Positions 23,126 to 33,429 of a DNA stretch of 60,000 bases are shown in pieces (positions within the stretch are counted from its first letter, which is position 1; each line of letters starts with the position of its first letter). The notes beneath the pieces were generated by a model. It ran no database searches and was not told the DNA's origin. It was given only the letters and a program-made list of their open reading frames with translations. The stretch covers positions 47,333,779 through 47,393,778 of the forward strand of contig CM043970.1 in assembly GCA_014529385.2 (NCBI GenBank). Direction: 5' to 3'. This DNA comes from Adiantum capillus-veneris. Taxonomy: Eukaryota > Streptophyta > Polypodiopsida > Polypodiales > Pteridaceae. The translations under genes and the position numbers were made by a program.

Positions 23126-23639
23126 TGGCTATTAGAAATCTTACTGTTTGCAAAAAGCTGAGGTGTATTGTGATTTTTTGGCCATCTAAAATTGCAAAAT
23201 CCCAGCTAGATTCTTAGGTTATCTTGACGAAAAATGGCAAAACTCTACACGCTTTAGTGTAAATACTTGCAAATGCTTCAAATTTTGACCTATAAACAGG
23301 AAGATTTTTCTTATCTTCTTCGATTAGAAATAATGCTTTGGGCTTGTGAAGGGAGGGGAGGGAAATCGACACACCAGAGGGCCCATGGGTGGGTTGGGTA
23401 GGGGGGGTTGTGCCCCTTCCAAATATTAGCCATGTTACATGGCCGCGTACCATCGGGCAAGAGCCACGCCGCATAGGCATCACCATGGCCACCTAATTGA
23501 TGCTCTACGTATTGGGAACGATGGAGAGGACTCGTAGCAACCAACTAGGAACCTCCTCCTCGGGTGACCCACCCCAGGAGGAGGATGCACTCGAGTGTCC
23601 AAGGGCAAGAGCCCTAGCAATGTGAACACCATGTGAGCA

Positions 23640-23732
23640 CAAGGTGTCCCTCTAGAGTGTGACCCAACAAGGGATTGGAACCCACAACCCGTAGGTTGAG
23701 AGGCCAAAGCCTTCCCGTTAGACCAACTCTTT
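23640..23732 (-). ncRNA. tRNA-like SINE head
   Basis: On the minus strand there is an A-box-like GTTGGTCTAACGGGAAGG and a B-box GTGGGTTCCAATCCC, one mismatch from the GGTTCGANTCC consensus, at tRNA-like spacing. The body downstream (toward 23,300) is GC-rich and unlike a tRNA 3' half. This fits a tRNA-derived SINE better than a tRNA gene. Confidence 0.5.
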
Positions 23733-23951
23733 GGGGGACAATAAAGACAAAAATTTACTTAGATTGTTTACCAAACATGCTACCTTTTTATATTCTTTGT
23801 TGAACTTGTCCCCAAGTAACAAATTTAGATTCGCATGTAGTTTTTGTGATGTTTTGTCATTGAAAAGCAATAGGAAAATATGCCATTCCATAGGGAAGAG
23901 TGTTACTTTTCATTACCTATCTTTCAAAAGAATAGGGAGCCCTTGAAATCC

Positions 23952-24294
23952 TTTTTTTTTTTTTTTGCAAAACTCACAAGTGTGAGTGGATAGTATTAAG
24001 AACAAAAATATACACCAATCCTCGAGCTCAGACCGAGCCTTGAGGGTCAAAGGATTACAATTTATCTGCTTGGCAAAGAAACCACTCTTACTCCTTGGCC
24101 TTACTTATTACAAGATGTTATGTATTGTTCTAGACCAGTCCTCTGAGACTTGTTTGCCTCTGATCATGTGGATCATCACTCTGCTCTTTTGCATGATTTC
24201 ACAAAAGCTTGCCACAGCTAGATCCCCCTCAAACACGCGGCGGTTCCTTGCTTGCCAAATATGGTGCAAGAAGTAGTACCTGATTATTTGAGTG
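23952..24294 (-). mobile_element. 5'-truncated LINE 3' end with 41-bp target duplication
   Basis: On the minus strand the 343-bp fragment ends with CTCACACTTGTGAG (23973-23986), TTTTGC and an A-tail. Direct repeats at 23911-23951 and 24295-24335 begin CATTACCTATCTTTC and differ at one position. The family matches the copies at 2,964 and 37,051. Confidence 0.85.
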
Positions 24295-24335
24295 CATTAC
24301 CTATCTTTCAAAAGAATAGGGAGCCCTTGAGATCC

Positions 24336-25004
24336 TAAAACGGGTCCTTATGCTCCATTACAAATTCATCCCTTATAACTGCCTAGACACAAAGTTACCC
24401 TCTACACTGAGCCTTTTATCCTTTTAAGCACTAGTAGCCTCAAAATCAAAAACAGTTCTACTTGCTCTATTCAGAAGCATGGGGGCACCCCATACCATGA
24501 AGTGATAGGATTCCACCTATATATGATGCGTCAAGAAGTATTTGTAAAGCAGCAAGTTGCATAGAAACTGATGGTCTCAAAGCCCTAGACAGAGAGAGAC
24601 ATGAAGCACTCACAGAGCAAAGAAATGGCTAAGCAAAAGTTGAAATTCAAGAAAAAACAAGTTGATAACATGTAGAGGCACAAGCGGTTCTCACTAACTC
24701 TCTACTAGATATAAGAATTCCCTCTTCCATGCCTCAAATGCAGGTTTTTCTTTGAGCAATGAGATTCAATAAAAACAAGTGAAAGCATTTACACATGTTT
24801 AATTCCATGCATGCCTCTCTCATCTCTGATTGAGATATACATAAATGCAAATAGACGAGACACATAGACCACAACAAGTTTTTGACATTTTCCAATGTGA
24901 GAAAGAGGCTCTTTTCTCTGGATTTTTCACTATAGGGTCCAACATAATAAGCACCCATGCCCCCAACAACAGGCGCTTCCTCCCTTGCAATAGCTCATGA
25001 TCAC
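24336..25004. other. Anonymous DNA, no gene seen
   Basis: No coding motif, repeat boundary or RNA-like structure was recognised. Short frames only. Confidence 0.5.
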
Positions 25005-25009
25005 TGTCT

Positions 25010-25020
25010 TAGGGATAAGG

Positions 25021-25083
<63 letters not shown>

Positions 25084-25108
25084 CGCGTGTGCATGCGTGC
25101 GTGCGTGC

Positions 25109-25188
<80 letters not shown>

Positions 25189-25340
25189 CACAGAGAGAGA
25201 GAGGGGGGCAAACCAACCAACTAATTAACTTTATCATTACATCTATGATGGTGAGCTATTTGATTTGGATATCTAGGAGTGAGGTTATAAGAGAGAGTCT
25301 ATATTGTTTCGGCCTATGGGTTGATGTTTTAATAAACTGG
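25010..25340. repeat. Dispersed repeat with embedded (GT)n(GA)n, copy 2
   Basis: It matches 20,340-20,690 in direct orientation on both sides of the microsatellite (TTAGGGATAAGGA and CAAACCAACCAACTAATT). The GT tract here is longer and includes a GCGCGCGCG block before the GA tract. It may be part of the LTR ending at 25,557. Confidence 0.8.
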
Positions 25341-25740
25341 GTAGTAGAAGCTCTCACTCTCCCAATCCATTGCAATAAGTATAAGACCTAGGAGACTGAG
25401 ATGTTGGATCCATCACCCTACCACCCTATATATATAGACCGGCTCCTAGCTGTAGCCATAATATGGATCCACAGTCCACACTGGTCCAATCTGAGCCCGT
25501 GGCTCAGGTCCCAGCCCTGTAAGTCGAGCCTTGCTCCTTAAGATCCTTGTTTTGACATTACTCCCTCCTTGGAAAAGTGTTTTCGTCTTCGAAAACAAGA
25601 GTGGTGATACACTAATGTTTTCCACTATGGCATCCTTCATGGATCCAGCTTTTCGCTTGATCGGAACACGGTTCAGTAGAAGGTTCAATGAAACCAAGAG
25701 TAACATCTTGATTTTCCACATTTTTGTCCATTTGTAACCG
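25341..25740 (-). mobile_element. Gypsy 3' end and partial LTR, minus strand
   Basis: On the minus strand a short coding remnant FEDENTFPRRE lies near 25,570-25,600, typical of the C-terminal end of gypsy pol. A purine-rich CCAAGGAGGGAG follows, then TGTCAAAAC at 25557, a plausible LTR start. A TATA-like TCTATATATATAG (near 25,430) lies downstream within the proposed LTR. The other LTR and the pol body are absent. The LTR 3' limit is unknown. Confidence 0.5.
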
Positions 25741-28478
25741 TCATGTGTTACCGACTCCTATCATGCTAAACGAGTTATCACAACAAAGATGTACCCAAAA
25801 GAGTACCGCTTTTCACTTTCCATGAAAGTAACTGAGACTGAAGTATTTTATCAACAAAACAGAAGTCCTTGACTTGTTCTCAATTTTCATCAGTAAACAA
25901 CCCCACCATAACTAGTGTTCAAGGTTGAGAACCTAACTTAAACATGAAGAGACTAAGCCTAGTTGCAAACATGCTTTAGCTTATGGTAAGCAAACTCCAG
26001 CTAGAGAAATAAATGCTTTCTAATTGGATTGCTTCATCTATACACTTTGGTAGAGATAAGACCTCATGAGTTTAAAACGTTCAAAACTCAACTTGATCTT
26101 CACAGTTAAAGTGTGTAGTGTTAAAAAAATGCCCAAAAATTTTCTAATGACAAGACTCTTGCTTGTCCATTAGAATTGATGGGTACTCAACTGAATAGAA
26201 TCGTTCGATCTTGAAAGCAATCACTGATGAATTACAAACATATGGCTCTTAGCCATTCCAAAATAGGTGGAAATAGATGGCTCTTAGCCCTTCCTGTTAC
26301 CGTATTGTCATAGAAAAATTTCAATAAAATCATTCTTAGTTTCACCTTTCCCGCAAAGAAGTTGGAAAGAGAGAGAGAGAGAGAGAGAGAGATATGGGCA
26401 GAGGAAAACTCCTTATTCTAATGTATTGTATGCCCTATGCATATGCTCCAGTGTAGGCCTTGTATGTGTCATAGCTTATCCTATAAGCATACAACAATGT
26501 GCTTGTACAACTCGCTCGTAGAGAGAGGTAACATAAGTTCCTTCTTGACCCACCTACCTTGGATGTGATCATGACTGTACCAGGGTGACTTAAGTATGGC
26601 ATTTTTCTTGTAAATAAACATAAATTCAAAAAAAATATTTTAAGACATTAGTCACTTGCCTTGTCCTTTGCAGAGTAGTTAGTGTTATAGTGGAAGCATA
26701 AATAGTAATGAGATGGAATTATGTCAATCTCACTGGCATGCCATGCACATAGAGGTGTAAGCCATTGGCAACATTGACAGCCCTAAAGATTGAGTTTATA
26801 CTAGAAGTGTCGTGCATAATTGGGCATGGATATGCCACAATTTGTTGTTGTCATACGTAATTTGTGAGCTTATATCTTCATGTTGTCGAATTTCCAAAAC
26901 TGTGTGCCAATGTCGTTCATTTGAAATCAACGGTAATATTTTGGCATGGGTTAGAAGCCTTGCTTCACATAAATGTTGTCAAAGCACTTTGCTTTGTACA
27001 ATAAGAAATCTTTGCCAACTTAAAAGTTAAGATGTAGAAACAAGAAAACTTGAAATTGTCTAACATGGTTGCCCTACTGTGACCAATTGTCTTGAGTTTT
27101 TGAAATAAAAACTCGCTTAAATCTGGCTCCATATTTTTAGCTCGAGTGAGCTAGCGTATGTATCATAGACGCCGTCGTGTGATTTAAAAACCTGAAGACA
27201 TCTTGGCAAGTTTCCCCAAGTTTGTATGTTATTAACATATTCCAAACTTTGAAAACGGCTATGCCAAATGTCGAAAGGCAAGCCCTGCACCACATAAGTA
27301 CTCATGCACTATTATGGTGCTCATAACTAACACATACTCTTGCCAATTTACAATGGCATAACAAGAGAAATTTGACCTTGTCAAGCATTCACAAATAATC
27401 GACCTTGTCGAGTTGTACAATGTGTTGAAAAAATAAAAAATACTTGCAATATATGTGCCTCGTACCTGCTTGACTTGATTACATAGATGGAGCCTTGCTC
27501 CAGTGATGTCTTGAAAAACTCGTTGGATCACGCTTGCCGATAATGGGTGGATCATATCCTTGCCTGAGTGCATCAGTGGCAAACAACTTGCCTAGGAATC
27601 ATGCCCTAGCAAACTTGCTTGATAGGAATTGTAGTTAATGGTTGGCCTCTAGACCATACAATTCACAGATGTATCGTTCAAGCCACAAGCCTTGCCTATA
27701 CTTACATGTATTGCTAAACACCCTTGTCTTTGCATCAAAATTTCACTTGTCCGGATTCATCCGTAGACTCTTGTAATATAAATGCATATACGGATTAATA
27801 AACCACTTAAATGAGATGGTAAACCTGATGACCATGTTGATATTGCAACACGTAGCAAAATGCCTTGCATATTGTTGTAGTCTTTTGATTCTTTGTAAAC
27901 ATATCGATTGTGTGGGCCCAATGTGCCCAAGCTTGTATTAGTCATCACGCCTCATTAAGTGCGCATGTCGAATGGCCTTGGCATTTTATAATTGAGTGAA
28001 TTTTTTCTATCGCCATGCCTTGCATGGTTTATGGTGTATATCCGGCTGTCAAGGGCCTTGCCCAACTCGCAACCCAAGGTGAAGCTCGTGAAACAATATC
28101 CATTATGTGCATGCCTTGCATGATCGGTGTATGCAGTCGTGGTGGTTGGCCTTCCTGTAACCATGCTTGAGGTCTTGTTTAAACGCAAATGGTTACTTGT
28201 ACCATGGATGTTGTTCATCAACCATGATCCACACAATACCAAAAACTTTTTTATTTTTTTATTTTCTATTGGGTTTTTGAAATTTCAAAAAATCGGGCTA
28301 AGCTCTTTGTCGTGGAAGCCCTGAACTCCAAGAAGGGGGAAGGGGAGGGGAGGGGACGGGGGGGCACCTTCCCTTGACCTTTAAAATGTTTTGCCCTAAG
28401 GCCTCATTGCCTTGGGCATTAAGTGTGAATGAGGGGCTTCAACAAAACGATGGCCCAATTTGTCGCTTGCTGTAGAGC

Positions 28479-28483
<5 letters not shown>
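25741..28483. other. Anonymous AT-rich DNA with a short GA repeat
   Basis: A (GA)n run lies at about 26,367-26,391. Words containing CTTGCC or GCCTTGC recur through 26,650-28,150, which might reflect a very old degenerate repeat, but no period could be fixed. No gene is supported. Confidence 0.45.

Positions 28484-28541
<58 letters not shown>
28484..28541. repeat. (GA)n microsatellite
   Basis: A nearly pure GA run of about 58 bp. Ser-Leu and Arg-Glu repeat frames across it are artefacts. Confidence 0.95.
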
Positions 28542-28544
<3 letters not shown>

Positions 28545-30290
28545 AATGTGTAGTTCCACTAGCCACGCACCTACGACATGAAGTTTTTCTCTCGTCCTCG
28601 CGCTCTTGTAGAACCCGTGCTTGCGGCGTTTGGCGACAGTCGCCATCGCTTCCCCCCTTGTTGTAAGGGGCCCTGCACAGTTCGTTCTCACATCCCTCTT
28701 TCGACCTCCCGCCTTGCAAGAGACCTTCCCCCCCGCTTCGTCTTCTCCATACCCCTTGCCAAACACACCCTTCCTCCTCCTTAAAGGTATCATAAAATCT
28801 AATATTTAACCAATCCAAATGATTTTCTCATATTAAATTGATTATTTAATGTGGGATAATAAACGAGAACAAAGGTTAGAATATAGACGTGTGCTTACGG
28901 ATCTATCTCAAAACGAGGCGAATGGTAAAGGGGTCCAAATGAGAGATGGTATGTCAAAGAACAATGTTATCTAATGGAACTTAAAAGACCTTAGGGTTAG
29001 CTTCATTAAAGACCTCCAAAAGTTAGTGTTAAAAAGTCATTTGATCTTACGCAAACTAGGGCTAACCTCGAGGTGGAAATCATACCCAAGCATGAGGTGC
29101 TAAGGCGCTTAAAGTGGTTGTGGGAACCTTGACCAAAGCTTGAGGTGAATTTTATGTTTAAATGACCAAGGTTTTTGAAATGTTAAATTCAAAAATAAGT
29201 TCTAAAGAGGCATGAACTTCCTTGCTTGATTGACTAAGGCTTGAAGTATTCAATTCAAAAAAAAATGACTTAAGAAGGATAAAAGTCACATGCTTGCTTG
29301 ATTGAATAAGTCCTTTTAGTATTCTATTCAACCAAATGACTTAATAAGCATAAAAAACACATCTACAAATCATCCTCCACATGTGACCCTCATGATGTTC
29401 TTGAATGCTATTGGTTAGATTTTAAAGGGGTCCAATGAGAATTTAGATACATAAAAATAAATGATTAAGTTCTTTCTCTCAAAAGAGAAAAAAGAGGACA
29501 CATGTCCAAACAAAATAATAAAATAATACAAGAGAGAGAAATAGAGAGAGAAGTGTGGACCAAGCATGAGAGGGAGGATTTACTCTTCCACACACACACA
29601 CACATTCTCTCCTTGTGTAGAGTGCAAAATGCAAGAGCTCCATCTCCTTCTCCAAGTTTGTTGAGAAGTGGAGAGCCTACACCAACACTCTTGGCTATGG
29701 AATGCAAATCCAACCAAGAGCCATGCTTCAATGCTTAAGCTTGTCATCTTCTTCATCTTCATTACTATGCTATCATGCTATGCTAAGCAAGAAGAGTGAT
29801 GATAAGTGAGAAACTATTTCTTTCTCCTATGTAATGTTTCTTCTTCCTCTTCCCTACCCTCATTCCCCGCTAGCTCTCTCCACCTTCAAAGGTGTTTAAG
29901 GCCTTGGGACTGAGGCTTGGGATCGTTAATTCTCTTTGCAAAGTTTATGTTAAGCTCGTGAAGCTTTCCATCTTCATAGCATCACCAAGGTCACAAAGAA
30001 CACAAAGATTGTATCGTAACAAAGTCTCTCTTGATGAGAGAATCTATAGTACAAACGTCTTTTGGAGGGGGGACCGACTCCAAGTAAATCCGGTCCTCAT
30101 CTATTGTCATGTTCCCTAATACTCTCTCTCTTGCAAAAGTATTATTCATGCCAAGTTAATTAAGTATTATGTTTATGTTGCTACCATCAATTAAGTTCAC
30201 CCTTCAAGTTCTCAAAGTAATCTACAAAAATGCTCACTCTAATTCTCTTAATTCCCCTATTCTCAAAGTTTATAGGCCATTAGCATTACA
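28542..30290. other. Probable 5' LTR and flank of the gag-only element
   Basis: The primer-binding site at 30,291 means that an LTR should end near 30,288. Its start could not be placed because no second copy is present. The stretch includes a short CA run (near 29,592) and no protein-coding homology that I recognise. Confidence 0.4.
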
Positions 30291-30303
30291 TTGGTATCAT
30301 AGC
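30289..30303 (+). other. Primer-binding site, initiator tRNA-Met type
   Basis: TTGGTATCATAGC differs at one position from the plant initiator tRNA-Met primer-binding site TGGTATCAGAGC. It lies about 400 bp upstream of the gag start, as expected for a plus-strand retroelement. Confidence 0.6.
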
Positions 30304-30703
30304 ATTTGGTTTCTCTTTTCTTGCTTAAGAAGAGGGTCCTTAACTAGCCTATTAATGGTTGATTTTGTTAATTATATTAGGGTAAGTGGGACTAGGATCT
30401 ATTATCGGTTTTGTTGAGCCTACTATGTGGAATATGGTGCACACCTCGGGAGCTTTGGTCTTAATAATGAAGTCTTCTTAGACTTGCCTACGGCTTTACC
30501 ATTATTGAGCCATAAGAAGTCCGAAAGGAGCTATCCCTTGGCAACTTCGCAATATTAGACCCACTCCACTACTCTTTATAATTAACCAATTTGAGCCATG
30601 GGTGTAGATACTTAAGTGCCTATTTTCAAAGGCTAAGAGAAGTAGCAACTAAGGTTTTGAATTGCCAAAGCATACACTAAGTAAACACATAAGTTTAATT
30701 AAC

Positions 30704-31948
30704 ATGGCTGACAATAACCAAGAGAGTAGAATGAACATTGATAACTTTGATTTTGCACATGAAGGTGCTAATGATGATGTCCCCATGTTTGTTAATTATC
30801 TGTTACTAGGTTGCAACAAGCTATGGGCAACCCCGCTTTGCAAGCCAAAGTTACTCAACAACTTCGTGCTTATAGGATTTCCTTTCCTCTCCAAGAGGAG
30901 AGAGAGCTTAGGAGGCCTCTTGATGAGACCCCCAAAAAAAGACTGTCTCCCATACGAGAGGAGGAATCCAAAGATCAAGAAAGTAATGAATCCCTAAGTT
31001 CCTCCGAAGATATGGCTCCACGAAGAAGTCGGACTAAACGATCGCCAACTCCTCCCAAGAGGAAACGGTTAACCTATAGTCCTTCTCCTCGTCACTCCAA
31101 AAGGGAAGAGAGAAAACAAAGGAAGAAAAGGGCAAGAAAGAGGTCACCCTCTTCTCCTTCTTCTTCACCTTCCTCCTCTACCGATGAAAGCTATGGCTAT
31201 TCTCCTAGAGAATACAAAAGGGGAGGACATCGCAAATCTTACACTGCATGGCGAAGGTCACAAAAGCTAAAGAAGTTCAAAGAGGGAGGAAAGAGTATCT
31301 CTTTTCTCACCTATGATGGCAACCTTGGTGCTACCGACAAAGTATTGGCCTTCATCCGACGATTTGATACGGCCTTTGGAGACGAGGGCTTCACGGAGTC
31401 CTCCAAGCTACGCCATGTAGCTATGCACTTCCAAAAATTGGCTCGTCAATGGTGGGCTAGCCTTCGTGGCAATGGCGAAGCCCCAAAGACATGGAAAACT
31501 CTTTGAGTTTCCATCATGAAGAAATTCATCGCAAGCGATGCAAAGGACAAAGTGCTCATCGAATGGTGGAGTTTGAGACCTCTCTCATGAGTCTATCCAC
31601 AAATATGTGGACAAGTTTTGGGATTTACATCTCAAGGCTACTGTCTTTTAAAAGATAGACTTCGCCGAGAAAAAGCAACAATTTTGTGCGGGATTACCTG
31701 AAGAAATGGCCGAGTATGTCAACTCCCAACGGCCTGGTTCTATCACCGAAGTAATCCACCACACCATGGTTGCTTCCTGCATCAATTTCCAACAAGGGGC
31801 TAGACGGAATGTCAAACCCATGGAAAACAAACACAAAAATGATGTAAAGAGAAAAATCAATGCCCAAAACTCTTCCAAAGGCACTTCCTACAACAACAAT
31901 AGGTCCAAGGAGAATGGAGTTTACAAAGGTAAAAACAAACTCTATTGA
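30704..31948 (+). pseudogene. Gypsy gag with Arg/Ser-rich region, frameshifted
   Basis: The likely start is the ATG at 30,704 (MADNNQESRMNIDNFDF). The frame changes near 30,805 into a long segment (30,811-31,506). That segment has a charged N-terminus, an RS-like stretch (SPSSPSSSPSSSTDES and KRSPTPPKRKR) and a capsid-like region (LTYDGNLGATDKVLAFIRRF, SKLRHVAMHFQKLARQWW). After a stop and a further frameshift the capsid C-terminal part continues (MAEYVNSQRPGSITEVIHHT) and ends at 31,948. The SKLRHV...WW block also occurs in the gag of the chromovirus at 54.9-56.3 kb, so the two elements are related. There is no zinc knuckle, protease or pol downstream. Confidence 0.75.
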
Positions 31949-31950
31949 AA

Positions 31951-32270
31951 ATGGTTCCAAAAGTCTCTAAAGTCTTCCCATTCCTTCAAATTAGGAAAAT
32001 TACTGTTGATTTTTGCCCCAAAAAAAAAAAGGAAAATTGATGTTGAGTCATTTAGAGTTGATCACCAAGTATGGATTTTACCCAAAATTCGTTAATACTC
32101 CCATCCTTATTGAAAGGTAGGTCTACCTTGCCAAATTTTTTGCTGCCACTTTTCTTCCTAAATGGTCCCAAAAGTCTCTAAAGTCTTCCTATTTCTTCCG
32201 GTTAGGAAAATTGATGTTGAGTCTTTTAGAGTTGATCACAAACTATGGATTTTACCCAACAACTAAGATT
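31951..32270. repeat. Two-copy direct repeat, about 212 bp
   Basis: CCAAAAGTCTCTAAAGTCTTCC begins near 31,955 and again near 32,167. Both are followed by a TTAGGAAAATT segment, GATGTTGAGTC and a TTTAGAGTTGATCAC block. The first copy has an extra A-rich insertion (near 32,020). It follows the broken gag and is probably internal sequence of that element. Confidence 0.8.
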
Positions 32271-32279
32271 AGCATTCTT

Positions 32280-33425
32280 TGCACATCTCAATAATTGAAC
32301 CCTAACCTATCCATGTGTGGGCACGTCCTTGGAAGACCCAAGAGGCCACTAACCTCCATGGATTAGGTGGGTTTAATTAAAGATTAGTGGGATTCGTTGA
32401 CTACTAACTAGTGTGTGTTTGCACTTGCATTTATGTCGCATTTTAGTGTTATTTTTGCATAGTTTGCGGCATTGATTGAGTTCACTCCAAGCGTCAAATT
32501 GGCACATTAGCTTGTGTTGGTGTGTATCTCCTCTATCCTACTAAGATGCATAGGTGACATAGAACCATGTGTTAGCATGTGTAAACGATAGTCAAGGTGT
32601 GGGTACCCATGGGAGTCATTACTAGAGGGTGTGGACCCACCTAGAGTTAGTTAATGGAATCTTAAAGCGCCTTGAAAGGTCACCCACGAGCTTGCAAGTT
32701 GGATGGGCTAATTTGGAGTCCTTGTATGATGTTATTAGTGATGCAAGATGAGATGATTTAGCCAACTCTATATAATGAGCACTTTGTACACACTTTCAAG
32801 TTGAATCAACCAATATAGTATCTCTATTGTGTAATTAAGTTTTTCATTGGCATGTTAACACCATGATGCAAATGCTAGTTGATAAGCATTCCACACAAAA
32901 GTTATTATTTTTTAACATTTCAAAAAAAAAAACTCGACCCGGCGTCATTTTCCAACACCAAGAATAGTTGCTTTTTTTTTTGTATTCTAAGCTTGAGGCT
33001 CTTCTATTTTTCTTTTGTCTATGTCTTTCCATTCAATGGTGTGTATAAAACCCAAACCTTTCTCACCTAAGTATCTCTTAAATCTACGTGCTTAACCTAT
33101 CCGATATGATAGCTTGCATGTGTATCTATTAACATAGTTTTGGGCATACCTATGGCAAAGGCCTTAGTGTTTGTTTGTGTTATTTTAGCTTTGGAGAGAA
33201 GGCAATTATGGATTTGAACGATAATTTTTTTAATAATTGTTTGTTTTTCTATAACAAATCTTAGACTAAAGAGAACATCAGGCTAATTTAGGAATTTGGG
33301 AAAATATTCATGATTTTGGCACAATTCATGTTGGAGCGGGCCTAAATGTCACTTAACTAAGTAATGACTCACAATACGTGGATGAAGTGAATGCCACTAT
33401 TGAGCATAGAATATTTTATGAGTGC
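32280..33425. other. Anonymous DNA; possible LTR fragment 32,400-32,863
   Basis: A TATA-like CTCTATATAATGAG at about 32,768 lies 95 bp before GGCATGTTAACA, which looks like an LTR promoter and end. No partner LTR or primer-binding site was found, so this is tentative. The rest shows nothing recognisable. Confidence 0.3.
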
Positions 33426-33429
33426 TAGA

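Noticed and set aside
24930-25391. Frames rich in Cys-Val, Thr-His, Arg-Glu or Ser-Leu repeats
   Set aside because: These are translations of GT/GA microsatellites. Similar frames at 20,288-20,692 and 28,396-28,818 were dropped for the same reason.
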